Both the position numbers and the translations under genes were made by a program. A model generated the notes under the pieces. That model was given only the letters and a program-made list of their open reading frames with translations, had not been told where the DNA came from and made no database searches. DNA of 24,791 nucleotides from Bacillota bacterium. GTDB lineage: Bacteria > Bacillota > Clostridia > Acetivibrionales > DSM-1351. Below, one piece after another: positions 12,755-22,375 of the stretch (position 1 is the first letter of the stretch; every line of letters starts with the position of its first letter). The stretch lies in NCBI GenBank assembly GCA_023409265.1, contig JAEYHZ010000006.1, forward strand, positions 1 to 24,791, written 5' to 3'.

Positions 12755-15263
12755 TGTTGGTAACATAGCACTAGACCTTGGTATTAATTATAACCAGTTT
12801 AATAAACAACTAAGTGGCATTGCAGGAAACGCAACGAACATGGTTGGTGGTGCGTTTAAAAAATTAGGTGGTATTGTGGCTGCAGCCTTTGCTATAGGGA
12901 AGCTTGTTGAATTTGGTAAGCAATCCATAGAGCTTGCATCAAACCTTCAGGAAGTGCAAAACGTTGTTGATGTCACATTCGGCAGCATGGCTGCAGATAT
13001 AAACGCATGGTCTAAAACAGCTCTACAGAGCTTCGGACTTTCAGAGTTATCTGCTAAAAAATATGCTTCAACAATGGGTGCAATGATGAAAAGCTCCGGT
13101 CTGGCGGGAGTACAAATGGAGGGTATGTCAAAAAAGCTAACGGAACTGGCTGGAGACATGGCCTCTTTTTATAACCTGTCAACGGATATGGCTTTTGAAA
13201 AAATCCGTTCCGGTATTTCAGGTGAAACTGAACCTTTGAAACAGCTCGGAATAAACATGAACGTTGCAAATATGGAAGCATATGCGCTGTCACAGGGTAT
13301 TAAGAAAAGTTATTCCGAAATGAATCAAGCTGAACAAACCCTACTAAGGTACAACTACTTGCTTTCAGTTTCAAAGGATGCCCAGGGGGATTTTGCTCGT
13401 ACTTCCGGAAGCTGGGCAAACCAAGTGAGACTACTTGGAGAGCAATGGAAAATATTTCAGGGAACAATGGGAGCCGGCTTTATTAACATTCTTACACCGG
13501 TGATCCGCGGACTAAACATTCTGATTCAAAAACTTCAAGTTGCAGCTGAATATTTCAAGGCATTTACTTCTATGCTGTTTGGGGATGGAACTTCAGGTTC
13601 TGTTAGCAATTCAGCCGACAAAGCAGCCGTATCTACTCAGAATATGGGTGGAGCTGTTTCTGATACCGGCAAGGCAGCAAAAAAAGCTGGGAAAGATGTT
13701 AAAGGGGCTCTGAGTGGCTTTGATCAACTGAATACTCTTACTCAGGCTACAGCTGAAAGTGCATCGGATGCAGCATCAGGTATGGCTGGTATGGGGTCTA
13801 TGGGTAATATGGGAGATATCAACCTTGGTGGAAATGTCGATTTGGGTATTGATGAAAGCAAAATTGCGCCACTTAAGACAGCACTAGACGGGCTGAAAGC
13901 AGCAGCTGCTGGTGTTAAGGACTATTTTGTCACGAACTTTGGGCCTCCGTTATCGAGTGCATTTCAGCAAATGGCTGGGCCGTTGGCTGGCTGGAAAGCA
14001 TCATTTGTGGATGTTTTTACAAATTTTAAAGCTCTAGGGGAACCATTGAAACAATGGTTTGTCGGAGATTTTACAACTCAGATTAAAACCGGAATAGGTA
14101 CAATGGGTACTGTTCTTTCAGGTCTATTAGATACAGGGTTAAAGGTATTCAATGGCATAAGAGATGCGGCTCAACCTATAATCGAATGGTTTGTAACTGA
14201 TGGTCTTCCTTTATGGTCTCAATTCAGCACTGAAGCTTACAAATTATTTGAATCTATGTTTACAAGTGTAAAAGACATATTTGATACTCTTTGGGATCAA
14301 GGTATACAACCTGGATTAAATTTAGTGTCAAAAATGGTTAAGGATACTTTGGATATTATAAAAGGCTTTTGGGATAAATGGGGTACAGATATATTCTCTG
14401 GGTTACAGACTGTCGTAAAAAATATCCATGATACGATATTAAACCTATGGGAAAAGCTTTTACAACCCGTGTGGAACAAAATGGTTACTACCATGAAGAC
14501 TCTTTGGGATGATCACCTTAAAGGGATGGTAGAGCAGTTAATGGATTTTGTTGGTAAACTCGTTACTGGAGTAATGGATATTTACAATAAATTTATAAGC
14601 CCACTAATTAACTACATGATTAATGTACTTGCCCCAGGATGGAATAATACTTGGAATACCATTGTAGATGTATTTGAAACAGTTGTTGGTACAATATCAG
14701 ATGTTATTAAAGGTCTATTGACTTCACTTGGTGGTCTAATTGATTTCATAGCTGGTGTATTTACTGGGGACTGGAAACGAGCTTGGACAGGAGTTAAGGA
14801 CATCTTTAAAGGCATTTTTGACAGTACTGTTGCCATTTTTAAAGGAGCAATAAATCTTATAATTGATGGACTTAATTTCTTAATAGGAGCTTTAAACACA
14901 ATTCATTTTGAAATGCCTGATTGGTCTCCAATAATGCCTGGAAAGAGCTTCGGAATTAACATACCAAAGATACCAAAGTTGGCAAACGGTGGGCTTGTAT
15001 CAGCTCCTACACTTGCCATGGTCGGGGATAACAGAAATGCTGCGGTGGATCCGGAAGTAGTATCTCCATTATCTAAATTGCAGGATATGTTGAATGGTGG
15101 TAACGGAGAAGTAGTTTCTGCCATTTACACATTGATTGATACCATTAAAGGACTAGAGACACCAGTAATCCTTAAGCTTGGTGAAACTGAGCTTGGCAGG
15201 GTAGTAATCAATGTTGTAAATGAAGCACAAAGGCAAGCAGGCAGAACGTTATTAAAAGTGTAG
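12741..15263 (+). CDS. Tail tape measure protein
   Basis: 840 residues, mostly helical with hydrophobic stretches (about residues 35-55 and several in 680-770). It sets tail length; at roughly 0.15 nm per residue this predicts a tail of about 125 nm. The N-terminal third (NLQEVQNVVDVTFGSMAADI to SFGLSELSAKKYASTMG) and the C-terminal GGLVSAPTLAMVGDNRNAAV are typical of the family. No lytic or peptidase domain is evident. GTG 12741 is preferred because GGAGGTGA lies six bases upstream. ATG 12735 abuts that site, and ATG 12663 is inside the Gp15 gene. Confidence 0.92.
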   Translation: MSQDSVGNIALDLGINYNQFNKQLSGIAGNATNMVGGAFKKLGGIVAAAFAIGKLVEFGKQSIELASNLQEVQNVVDVTFGSMAADINAWSKTALQSFGLSELSAKKYASTMGAMMKSSGLAGVQMEGMSKKLTELAGDMASFYNLSTDMAFEKIRSGISGETEPLKQLGINMNVANMEAYALSQGIKKSYSEMNQAEQTLLRYNYLLSVSKDAQGDFARTSGSWANQVRLLGEQWKIFQGTMGAGFINILTPVIRGLNILIQKLQVAAEYFKAFTSMLFGDGTSGSVSNSADKAAVSTQNMGGAVSDTGKAAKKAGKDVKGALSGFDQLNTLTQATAESASDAASGMAGMGSMGNMGDINLGGNVDLGIDESKIAPLKTALDGLKAAAAGVKDYFVTNFGPPLSSAFQQMAGPLAGWKASFVDVFTNFKALGEPLKQWFVGDFTTQIKTGIGTMGTVLSGLLDTGLKVFNGIRDAAQPIIEWFVTDGLPLWSQFSTEAYKLFESMFTSVKDIFDTLWDQGIQPGLNLVSKMVKDTLDIIKGFWDKWGTDIFSGLQTVVKNIHDTILNLWEKLLQPVWNKMVTTMKTLWDDHLKGMVEQLMDFVGKLVTGVMDIYNKFISPLINYMINVLAPGWNNTWNTIVDVFETVVGTISDVIKGLLTSLGGLIDFIAGVFTGDWKRAWTGVKDIFKGIFDSTVAIFKGAINLIIDGLNFLIGALNTIHFEMPDWSPIMPGKSFGINIPKIPKLANGGLVSAPTLAMVGDNRNAAVDPEVVSPLSKLQDMLNGGNGEVVSAIYTLIDTIKGLETPVILKLGETELGRVVINVVNEAQRQAGRTLLKV

Positions 15264-15273
15264 GAGGAGTAAT

Positions 15274-15633
15274 ATGGAATTAAAAATTAATGGTGTTAAA
15301 GTTGCAGAATATCCTAAAGAATTCAGCGTTACCATCCTAGATATAGATAACGGTGAATCAACTACAAGAACAGCAGACGGTATTTTAAACAGAGACCGTA
15401 TAACAACCAAAAGACAGATAGATATGTCCTGGGGCATTCTTGAGTGGTCAAAACTGGCTAGTATACTTCAATCAATGGCTAACACGTTTTTTGAAGTATA
15501 CTTTCCAGATCCAATGGAGGGAAGGTACATCACAAAGACATTCTATGTTGGTAATAGGCCTTCTCCTGTAGCCGTATCTTCTAATGGCAAGATACTATGG
15601 AATGGGGTAAAGGTAACTTTAACAGAGAGGTGA
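15274..15633 (+). CDS. Distal tail-region protein, DUF6711-like
   Basis: 119 residues, beta-rich. It resembles the DUF6711-type proteins that follow the tape measure in clostridial phages (ELKINGVKVAEYPKEFSVTI; TTKRQIDMSWGILEWSKLAS; TKTFYVGNRPSPVA). Probably part of the tail tip hub or distal ring, by position. ATG 15274 has GTAGGAGGAGT upstream. Confidence 0.8.
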   Translation: MELKINGVKVAEYPKEFSVTILDIDNGESTTRTADGILNRDRITTKRQIDMSWGILEWSKLASILQSMANTFFEVYFPDPMEGRYITKTFYVGNRPSPVAVSSNGKILWNGVKVTLTER

Positions 15634-15637
15634 TGTC

Positions 15638-17599
15638 ATGTACAGTGTTACTAATTTATTTAAAACATATTCGAAGAGCTATGATAGAACGATAGAGGCC
15701 AAGATAGAAACGAGCAGCCATATATTCAATAAGGATGAAATAGTTTCTTTTACAATAGAAGATAGCGTGCAAACAGCTGAAGATTTTGAAATAGGTACTT
15801 CTGTAGCGTCTAAACTGACTCTTGAATTACGTACAAATGAATCCATTGCCTCTGGGGCTATATTTACACCTTATATAAGGTTTGTTGGAACTGAAGGGAT
15901 ATCTGAATGGTTCAAACTTGGTGAATTTTATACGGATTCAAGAACTATTGAAAATAAGGTATGGAAGTTTACTTGCTACGATAGACTTATCTACGGTGAA
16001 CAGGAGTACATATCCAGTCTGTATTACCCTACAACATTTCAGGCTGTATGGAATGAATGTTGTACTAAAATGGGGGTTACTTCCCATTCCTCAGTTACAA
16101 TTAATCCTACTTATATATGTACCCTTGCTCCAACAGGGCATAAACTTAGAGAAGTAATGGGGTTCATAGCAGGAGCACACGCAGCAAGCGTTAAAATGAT
16201 GAAAGATGGTAAAGTTGGTTTTATCAAATACAGCGCTGCTGCTACTGTTACTGAAAAGATAACAGCATCGGTTTATATGAAAAACCCCCAAACGAATTCA
16301 GCAAAAATTATCACAAAGGTTATCGTCAACAATACTGAAAATGGTGATGATATACAGCTTGTGGCTGGTACTGGGGATGATGCTAAAACACTGGTAATGT
16401 ATAACCCGTACATGAATCAGACAATGGTTAATAATCTACAGGCTACATTAAATAACATACGTTACATACCGTTTAATATGGACTGGAAAGGCTTCCCGTA
16501 CTTGGAGTTAGGCGACGTTGTGGAAATAGAACAGACTCAGACCCCTAGCTGGTTAGAAGCTGTAATGCCTTGGCAGGAAGCTGATTTTGCATGGGGAAGC
16601 TTACCCGTATTTAGGTCAATTTTGATGTCTAATAAGATGACCTACAAAGGTGGTTTAAAAGCCACCAGTGGCGCTTCAGCGGTGTCTCCACAGAAAAGTG
16701 AGACGGTATTTAATGGTACTATTGCAGAGCAGTTAAATGCTCTTGAAAAGGTAACTGTTAGAGAGGGTAAGAGGTATTACGGGGTTACAATCAGACGTGA
16801 GGACGGTATAAATGTACAAAGTACTTCTGGTGGTGAAGCCACATTTAACGCTGATAAAATTGAAATGAAAGGCCCGACCGGATTAGGTCTCTACTTTGAT
16901 GCTATTACAGGAAAATATAAGTTTAAAGGTGATATTATCATGGAGAGTGGTTCTATCAGTTGGGAGAATGTAGAACTGCCGTTCGGTGAGTTTACAGATG
17001 CGATGGCAGTTGAGGCATGGAAAAATAGCGGATATGCTACTAATATAACCTCAACAGGTGTATATACAGGTGTAATACACATAAATACGGATGCGGTTGT
17101 GGGAAACCAGATTACGCTTGGTGATCCAGATATTAGTAGTCACCTTGATTTAAAGAATACATCAAATGGCTTTACTTTGGCGATATCTAATACTGATGTT
17201 CTGAGGTTTTGGAGCAGCGCTCTTTGGTGTAAGGGAGATTTAGCTCTACAGGCTGGGTATAGTATAGGGGTATTTACGGGCGGTTTAAGTTCTCCGGGAT
17301 GGTCAAGTCTGATAACATTGTGGCAAAACGAAGTTAATGTATTCTCTAATGGTTCTGGTAAGTCGTTAAACTTGTACGGCTTTGTCTCTATCTTAGGTAG
17401 AGTAGGATTTTTTGGATCTGCACCGACTTGGAAACAAGATGTATCATACCCTCCAAATATTGGTACTACAAATACAGCAAGTTCTACTTATGGAAGCACA
17501 GAACAAAGTATGCTTAATTCGTTAAAGACAGACGTTAATAACCTCAGAACAAATCTGAACAACTTAGTTAATGCATTAAAAAATTATGGCCTGGTATAA
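15638..17599 (+). CDS. Tail-tip / tail-associated structural protein
   Basis: 653 residues. The first about 330 residues have the beta-rich hub fold of siphovirus tail-tip (Tal/gp27-like) proteins (AKIETSSHIFNKDEIVSFTI; YLELGDVVEIEQTQTPSW). The following region is fibre-like beta structure, and the last 30 residues form a heptad coiled coil (LNSLKTDVNNLRTNLNNLVN) likely to trimerise. No peptidase motif was recognised. ATG 15638 follows AGAGAGGTG. It probably forms the hub on which the receptor-binding protein is mounted. Confidence 0.82.
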   Translation: MYSVTNLFKTYSKSYDRTIEAKIETSSHIFNKDEIVSFTIEDSVQTAEDFEIGTSVASKLTLELRTNESIASGAIFTPYIRFVGTEGISEWFKLGEFYTDSRTIENKVWKFTCYDRLIYGEQEYISSLYYPTTFQAVWNECCTKMGVTSHSSVTINPTYICTLAPTGHKLREVMGFIAGAHAASVKMMKDGKVGFIKYSAAATVTEKITASVYMKNPQTNSAKIITKVIVNNTENGDDIQLVAGTGDDAKTLVMYNPYMNQTMVNNLQATLNNIRYIPFNMDWKGFPYLELGDVVEIEQTQTPSWLEAVMPWQEADFAWGSLPVFRSILMSNKMTYKGGLKATSGASAVSPQKSETVFNGTIAEQLNALEKVTVREGKRYYGVTIRREDGINVQSTSGGEATFNADKIEMKGPTGLGLYFDAITGKYKFKGDIIMESGSISWENVELPFGEFTDAMAVEAWKNSGYATNITSTGVYTGVIHINTDAVVGNQITLGDPDISSHLDLKNTSNGFTLAISNTDVLRFWSSALWCKGDLALQAGYSIGVFTGGLSSPGWSSLITLWQNEVNVFSNGSGKSLNLYGFVSILGRVGFFGSAPTWKQDVSYPPNIGTTNTASSTYGSTEQSMLNSLKTDVNNLRTNLNNLVNALKNYGLV

Positions 17600-17612
17600 A
17601 GGAGTGTAATAT

Positions 17613-17789
17613 ATGATAAAGTTAATTTTAAATGAGCAGCAAGTAACAAATTTAGTGTCTTATCTAAATAGAGCAGATATCAAGGGTTCCGAGTCTCCAG
17701 CGTGGATGGATTTAATGGGTGCTATAGTAAAACAAGTAAGTCAACCAGTGAGAGGTGGTGAGGACGATGGCGGTCAACAAGTACTGTAA
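17613..17789 (+). CDS. Small protein overlapping the receptor-binding protein start
   Basis: 58 residues, MIKLILNEQQVTNLVSYLNR then GSESPAWMDLMGAIVKQV, ending in an acidic glycine-rich tail that overlaps the next gene by 23 bases in another frame. ATG 17613 has AAAGGAG eight bases upstream, a strong site. Small proteins of this form are frequent after tail-tip genes in clostridial phages; the function is unknown. It would be missed by a 60-residue cutoff. Confidence 0.7.
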   Translation: MIKLILNEQQVTNLVSYLNRADIKGSESPAWMDLMGAIVKQVSQPVRGGEDDGGQQVL

Positions 17790-20700
17790 TCTATATGGCG
17801 AAAATAAGATTAAAGATGACTACACAAAAATAAATTACGGTTTTGCTGCTGTTGAAGCTGATGTTACTGGTGTCCTTAACTCTGAGATAGCTCGTGAAGC
17901 TGCTGAAACACAAAGAGAAGTCAGCGAAGCTAATCGTGTTTTAAGGTATGAGAATACTAAACATTATGGTGCTTACAATCCTGCGATGACTTACCACCGT
18001 AATAACATTGTAAGCCAAGGCGGTTGTTCCTATATGCTTATTGTTGATGATTCAACAGGCAATGCTCCTCCTACGTATCCTACTGAATCAAATACATGGT
18101 GGGCTATGGTTGGTAAGAAGGGTGACAAAGGGGATACAGGAGCAGTACCAAACATACAGGTAGGTACTATTACTACTCTCCAGCCGACTGATCCGGCTAC
18201 AGTAACCAGACGTGTAGGTAGCCCCGATACTGCCCCAGTTTTTGATTTTGGTATACCGAAGGGTGTTGATGGTACTGGCGCTGGGGATATGACTAAATTG
18301 GTATATGACCCTACCAGTAGCGGTTCTGTGAAACTGGCAGATAACTTGAAGGGCTTAACTGTACCTGTGTCAGAGCTTAACAAACTTACCCCCAGTACAG
18401 AACAAACAGTTTCATTGTTATGGGGTATGAACTTAATTCGTATACCAGAGGTGTCCACAGCGCCAAAGTTTAAGTTTAGTGGATTCTCCATCACAAACTT
18501 ACTAGGAAAGGACGGAAACTGTGAAGATACAAGTAAAGCTAATTCATGGCAGTGCACAGATACTTTAGATTCCACCAATAAAGTATTTGGTTCTTATGGT
18601 ATTAAGGGAACAATTACAGGTACTACTGGATATGCTTTTTCTCGACAAAAACAAGTTCTTAATTTGGATAATACCAAATATTATATGGTGTCTGCATATC
18701 TTAAAAATGGGAATGCCACAGCTATAAGTGTAGGCATAGAAGGTTTAAGTGTATCACAGGTAACTGATACTACTAAATTTAATAGAGTTTGTGCGAAATA
18801 TACTCCTGCTCAGATAGCAACACTTGTGGCTGCTCAGAATGTTGTTATTTATATTTCTGGTAGTGCAGGTCAGTACGGTTATGTAGATGGTATTATGGTT
18901 AATGAAATATCTGCTGCCGATTATGCTTTAAGTGATGCCGAATTATTAGCAAAATATCCATATGTAGATAGCTATGCAGCACTAACAAATCCATACTTTG
19001 AAAACAGGCGATATAATCTTATACGAAATGGTAATTGTGAAGAAGGTATAGGGTATTGGAAGTTTGTAAGTGGTATTGGAACAATATCAATTGAGAATGG
19101 TAAATTCAAACTAGTAACTACTGCTGCATACACTTATTGGAGTCAAACTGTAAAAGTAAAACCCAATACAAATTATGTCTTGTCTGGTAATTGGAGTGGT
19201 AATGGATTTTTTATAATCTTAGATTCTAGTGAAACAACAATGCATGACGGTACAGGTGCATTCAATACAGGTAATAATACAGAAATTATGCTAGTTCTGC
19301 ATGGGGGTACAACAGCTGGAACTACTTACTTTGATTCTGTTATGCTTGTCGAAGGTACGACAGCACCAACAGAATATAAAAGCTGTGACTTACAGCGCTT
19401 CGTTGTAGAAGGACAATTTACTGCTGATGATACTGTTACAATAGAGAACGGAAAAGTATCTGGACTGCTGAATTGGAAGCATAGGACGTTGTATGGTAAA
19501 GACTTTGATTGGAATTTTAATGGTGATGCTGCTGGCTATAAGCATATATATGCTCCATTTGCAAATGGTCAACAGAATAATAGTTGGCAAGTTATAAAAT
19601 ATGATGGTAGTATATTAAGAACTATCAATAATGTTGCATTATTCCCTAATTCGTCAACACTTACTACTGCTAATCTTATGATTAGTATACCTGATACAGA
19701 TTCAGGTTGGGCAGAGACAATAAATCCAAATACTGATGAAATTAAAGCTTTTATGAATGGTTGGAAAGCTATAGTTAATACTGGGGGCAGATATATCTTA
19801 TGGAGAAGTATTGTTGATAATTCATATCCTGTATCAGCTATTAAGACAAATGTTGCAACTGGCGCTACGAGTTCAAACCAGTCTGTTACTGCTGGAACGG
19901 GAACGACATTTAAAGTTGGAGATACTATATGTCATTTTAACACCACTGGAACTTATTTAAGAAGCTTTACTGTTACATCTGTATCCGCAGATAGTATAGG
20001 ATGTTCATTAACATTTGCTTCTACCACTGGCGACTTATTCGTTAAAGCTGACAATGGAACGACAGATTTAAGTATGTTGAATTGGTGTAAAAACAACGTT
20101 GCCCCAGGTTATGAAGTTTACAAACTCCATTACAAATTGGCCAATCCAGAGCCTATAACAGACGTAAATGTCCACATTGAAGGTGAAATTTTGGATTTGG
20201 TAAAGGGTGATAATTACGTAACTGTTGATAGTGGTATTGTGTTGGGTGAGGTTGCTAATGTGGGAGTTTCATTACCAAATTACTGGATTAATAGTGCAGA
20301 CGCAGCCTATCCTACAGCGTTATCACTTCTAAGAAATAAGACAGAAGATTTCATTCAGATATTTAAAAACAGTCTTTCAGATATTCAAAATTGGACTATA
20401 AATCCGAATTTGGCTTACGGTCGGGTTAGAGCATTTATTGATCAAAGTAGATATGATACCTCTGCAACCTACACCGTTGATTATCAGATACTTAAAACCC
20501 TACATGCCCAAACATTTAGCAGTCTGTCGTTATCCTATCCGCAGAGCATTATAAATACGTTGGACGGTCATAGTAAGGCGCTTGAACAGAAACAGCCAAG
20601 GAATAGCGCGTTAGATACTTATATTGATGCGACCATCTATGAAGAAGTTGCTGTAAATCAACCATATTATGGTAGACCATTTAATGCGTGGGGTCTCACT

Positions 20701-20979
20701 GCTATAGCCTTAAATTTTATCATTCCTATAACACCCAAGAAGTGTGTTCCAGATTACACCATAAAAATATCAGATATCATGTACGCCGATTCATCGTATG
20801 CATACACTGCTGTTCCTCTGTCAGATATAACTATTTTGGGTGTACGAGTCAGTAAATCGGCATTTTATATTAGCGTGGGTTATACAGGTTCTAATACCAC
20901 GATAAAGAATAATCTTATGAGTTATGGTATGCGCGTTGGCTTTGAAAAAATAGTATTAGATTGTAGAAAGAAGGTGTAA
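17767..20979 (+). CDS. Receptor-binding / tail fibre protein with carbohydrate-binding modules
   Basis: 1070 residues. The N-terminus (about 1-60) is a baseplate-attachment segment with a helix (EIAREAAETQREVSEANRVL). Residues 70-115 resemble a small sugar-binding module (Trp/Tyr spaced around NNIVSQGGCSYML), followed by a short collagen-like GKKGDKGDTG (116-125). Two related jelly-roll modules follow, about 240-384 and 416-536; each starts with a GNCE motif and ends in a (Y/F)(V/D)xxMV-type strand, like CBM4/9-type sugar-binding domains. The C-terminal 500 residues are beta-rich and unrecognised. It most likely recognises host cell-wall sugars. ATG 17767 is preferred over GTG 17755 because GGTGAGG precedes it. 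Confidence 0.83.
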   Translation: MAVNKYCNLYGENKIKDDYTKINYGFAAVEADVTGVLNSEIAREAAETQREVSEANRVLRYENTKHYGAYNPAMTYHRNNIVSQGGCSYMLIVDDSTGNAPPTYPTESNTWWAMVGKKGDKGDTGAVPNIQVGTITTLQPTDPATVTRRVGSPDTAPVFDFGIPKGVDGTGAGDMTKLVYDPTSSGSVKLADNLKGLTVPVSELNKLTPSTEQTVSLLWGMNLIRIPEVSTAPKFKFSGFSITNLLGKDGNCEDTSKANSWQCTDTLDSTNKVFGSYGIKGTITGTTGYAFSRQKQVLNLDNTKYYMVSAYLKNGNATAISVGIEGLSVSQVTDTTKFNRVCAKYTPAQIATLVAAQNVVIYISGSAGQYGYVDGIMVNEISAADYALSDAELLAKYPYVDSYAALTNPYFENRRYNLIRNGNCEEGIGYWKFVSGIGTISIENGKFKLVTTAAYTYWSQTVKVKPNTNYVLSGNWSGNGFFIILDSSETTMHDGTGAFNTGNNTEIMLVLHGGTTAGTTYFDSVMLVEGTTAPTEYKSCDLQRFVVEGQFTADDTVTIENGKVSGLLNWKHRTLYGKDFDWNFNGDAAGYKHIYAPFANGQQNNSWQVIKYDGSILRTINNVALFPNSSTLTTANLMISIPDTDSGWAETINPNTDEIKAFMNGWKAIVNTGGRYILWRSIVDNSYPVSAIKTNVATGATSSNQSVTAGTGTTFKVGDTICHFNTTGTYLRSFTVTSVSADSIGCSLTFASTTGDLFVKADNGTTDLSMLNWCKNNVAPGYEVYKLHYKLANPEPITDVNVHIEGEILDLVKGDNYVTVDSGIVLGEVANVGVSLPNYWINSADAAYPTALSLLRNKTEDFIQIFKNSLSDIQNWTINPNLAYGRVRAFIDQSRYDTSATYTVDYQILKTLHAQTFSSLSLSYPQSIINTLDGHSKALEQKQPRNSALDTYIDATIYEEVAVNQPYYGRPFNAWGLTAIALNFIIPITPKKCVPDYTIKISDIMYADSSYAYTAVPLSDITILGVRVSKSAFYISVGYTGSNTTIKNNLMSYGMRVGFEKIVLDCRKKV

Positions 20980-20981
20980 AT

Positions 20982-21596
20982 ATGCTAAGATTACAGGACG
21001 ATAGAGCAATTTACAATGATATTGAGGATGTTGGATTAGTAAAGGATTTGGATTATATTGAAGGTGGTTTTAGAATTGTACTTTCAGATGGTTCTATATT
21101 TATGCCACAAGAAGAAGATAGTCCTCCAGATCAGATACAAGTATTCCAGGCATATCATGAGTATTATAAGGATAGTGGAGGGGTTAAACCTCCCCCAGGC
21201 CCAAGTATTGAAGAGATACGTACTAGGGTTATTGAGGACATGAACCAGGAATGTGCAAAGCATATTCTATCTGGATTTAATTCAAAGGCTTTTGATGGCG
21301 TGACCGAAAAGCATTACGACTGTGAAATGACCGACCAAGCAAGAATATCGGGATTGGTCAGTATAGCACAATTAAGAATAGCGGGGCTTTCAACGGAAAT
21401 ACTAAAATGGAAGGCAACTGGCGAATTAGAGTGCTACGAATGGACACCAGAACAAATGCTGGTTTTAGGCTTAGACCTTAAAAGGCATATCCAGGACGTT
21501 ACAGACAGATTTTATGCGCTCAGAATATACGCCCTTGCTCCTGAACGCACAATCGAAGAACTGGAGGCGATAACATGGGACTTAGAGGTACAATAA
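20982..21596 (+). CDS. DUF4376-like tail protein
   Basis: 204 residues. The C-terminal half (about 90-195, GFNSKAFDGVTEKHYDCEMT, then QARISGLVSIAQLRIAGLST) matches the DUF4376 pattern found next to fibre genes, where it may assist fibre assembly or form an accessory fibre part. The N-terminal 60 residues are beta-rich, with an acidic proline linker (KPPPGPS) between. ATG 20982 follows AAGGTG and lies two bases after the preceding stop. It overlaps the next gene by 22 bases. Confidence 0.75.
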   Translation: MLRLQDDRAIYNDIEDVGLVKDLDYIEGGFRIVLSDGSIFMPQEEDSPPDQIQVFQAYHEYYKDSGGVKPPPGPSIEEIRTRVIEDMNQECAKHILSGFNSKAFDGVTEKHYDCEMTDQARISGLVSIAQLRIAGLSTEILKWKATGELECYEWTPEQMLVLGLDLKRHIQDVTDRFYALRIYALAPERTIEELEAITWDLEVQ

Positions 21597-21997
21597 AACA
21601 CATATTACTGTTTGCTATCGGTGGCGTGATTTATTACTGTATAGAGTTACTTTGGCGCGGACATTCAGCCTGGCAGATGATTGTTGTTGGTGGACTGTGT
21701 TTCGTGGGTATCGGTCTGATTAATGAAGTATATCCCTGGACTATGCCTTTATGGCTACAAAGCATAATTGCTACAGGTATAGTTACCGCTGTAGAGTTTG
21801 TAAGCGGTCTGATTTTAAATGTTTGGCTTGGGTTAAAGATATGGGATTACAGTAATTTGCCTTTTAACCTTTATGGACAAGTCTGCCTGTATTTCAGTCT
21901 TGCGTGGCTTGTTTTAAGCCCAATAGCAATTGTTCTGGATGATTGGTTAAGATACTGGATGTTTGAGGAAGATAAGCCGAAATACAGGCTGATTTGA
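21575..21997 (+). CDS. Membrane protein, CmpB-like (putative ABC-transporter type IV) family
   Basis: 140 residues with four hydrophobic segments (about 9-24, 34-50, 60-83 and 103-123). The stretch VEFVSGLILNVWLGLKIWDY then LPFNLYGQVCLYFSLAWLVL is characteristic of the PF06541 family (ABC_trans_CmpB). Members are chromosomal as well as prophage-borne, and the family name does not prove transport. At the boundary of tail and lysis genes it may act in lysis or as a membrane-modifying factor. ATG 21575 follows CTGGAGGCGATAAC inside the preceding gene. Confidence 0.75.
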   Translation: MGLRGTIKHILLFAIGGVIYYCIELLWRGHSAWQMIVVGGLCFVGIGLINEVYPWTMPLWLQSIIATGIVTAVEFVSGLILNVWLGLKIWDYSNLPFNLYGQVCLYFSLAWLVLSPIAIVLDDWLRYWMFEEDKPKYRLI

Positions 21998-22019
21998 AAG
22001 GAATAAGGATGTTGGTTTT

Positions 22020-22050
22020 AAGGATTACTCAGAAATGGGTAGTCCTTTTT
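22020..22050 (+). terminator. Intrinsic terminator after the CmpB-like gene
   Basis: AAGGATTACT and GGTAGTCCTT pair over ten positions (two G-T wobbles) around an 8-base loop, followed by TTTTTA. It separates the tail operon from the lysis genes. Confidence 0.7.
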
Positions 22051-22081
22051 ATATTACTCTAAAACGAAGGAAGGGTTGTCG

Positions 22082-22375
22082 ATGGAAATAAACGCTGCTG
22101 CAGCTATTGGGATTCTTGGAACTATTAGCAGTATAACATTTGCTTATATTGGGTATCGAAACGGTTTAAAAAAGGAAAGTTCTGATTCCGGAAAGAGCTC
22201 CGGTGCTCTTCTGTCAGATGTGGGGTATATCAAAGCCGGTGTTGATGACCTTAAGCGTAAACAAGAAACATCAGAGGAACGCCACTTTAAGTTAGTCGAG
22301 CGTGTAAAGGGTGTTGAGGAGTCAGCAAAACAAGCGCATTTGAGGATTGATAGAGTGGAGGGTGAATTGAAATGA
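22082..22375 (+). CDS. Holin-like protein with N-terminal membrane segment and coiled coil
   Basis: 97 residues. One N-terminal transmembrane helix (INAAAAIGILGTISSITFAY, residues 3-22), then a basic segment and a long helical heptad region (about 45-95). The layout is like XhlA/hemolysin-type or accessory holins that stand next to endolysins. ATG 22082 is placed seven bases from GGAAGGG; TTG 22076 is closer and less likely. Its stop overlaps the endolysin ATG (ATGA). Assignment to a specific family is not certain. Confidence 0.7.
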   Translation: MEINAAAAIGILGTISSITFAYIGYRNGLKKESSDSGKSSGALLSDVGYIKAGVDDLKRKQETSEERHFKLVERVKGVEESAKQAHLRIDRVEGELK

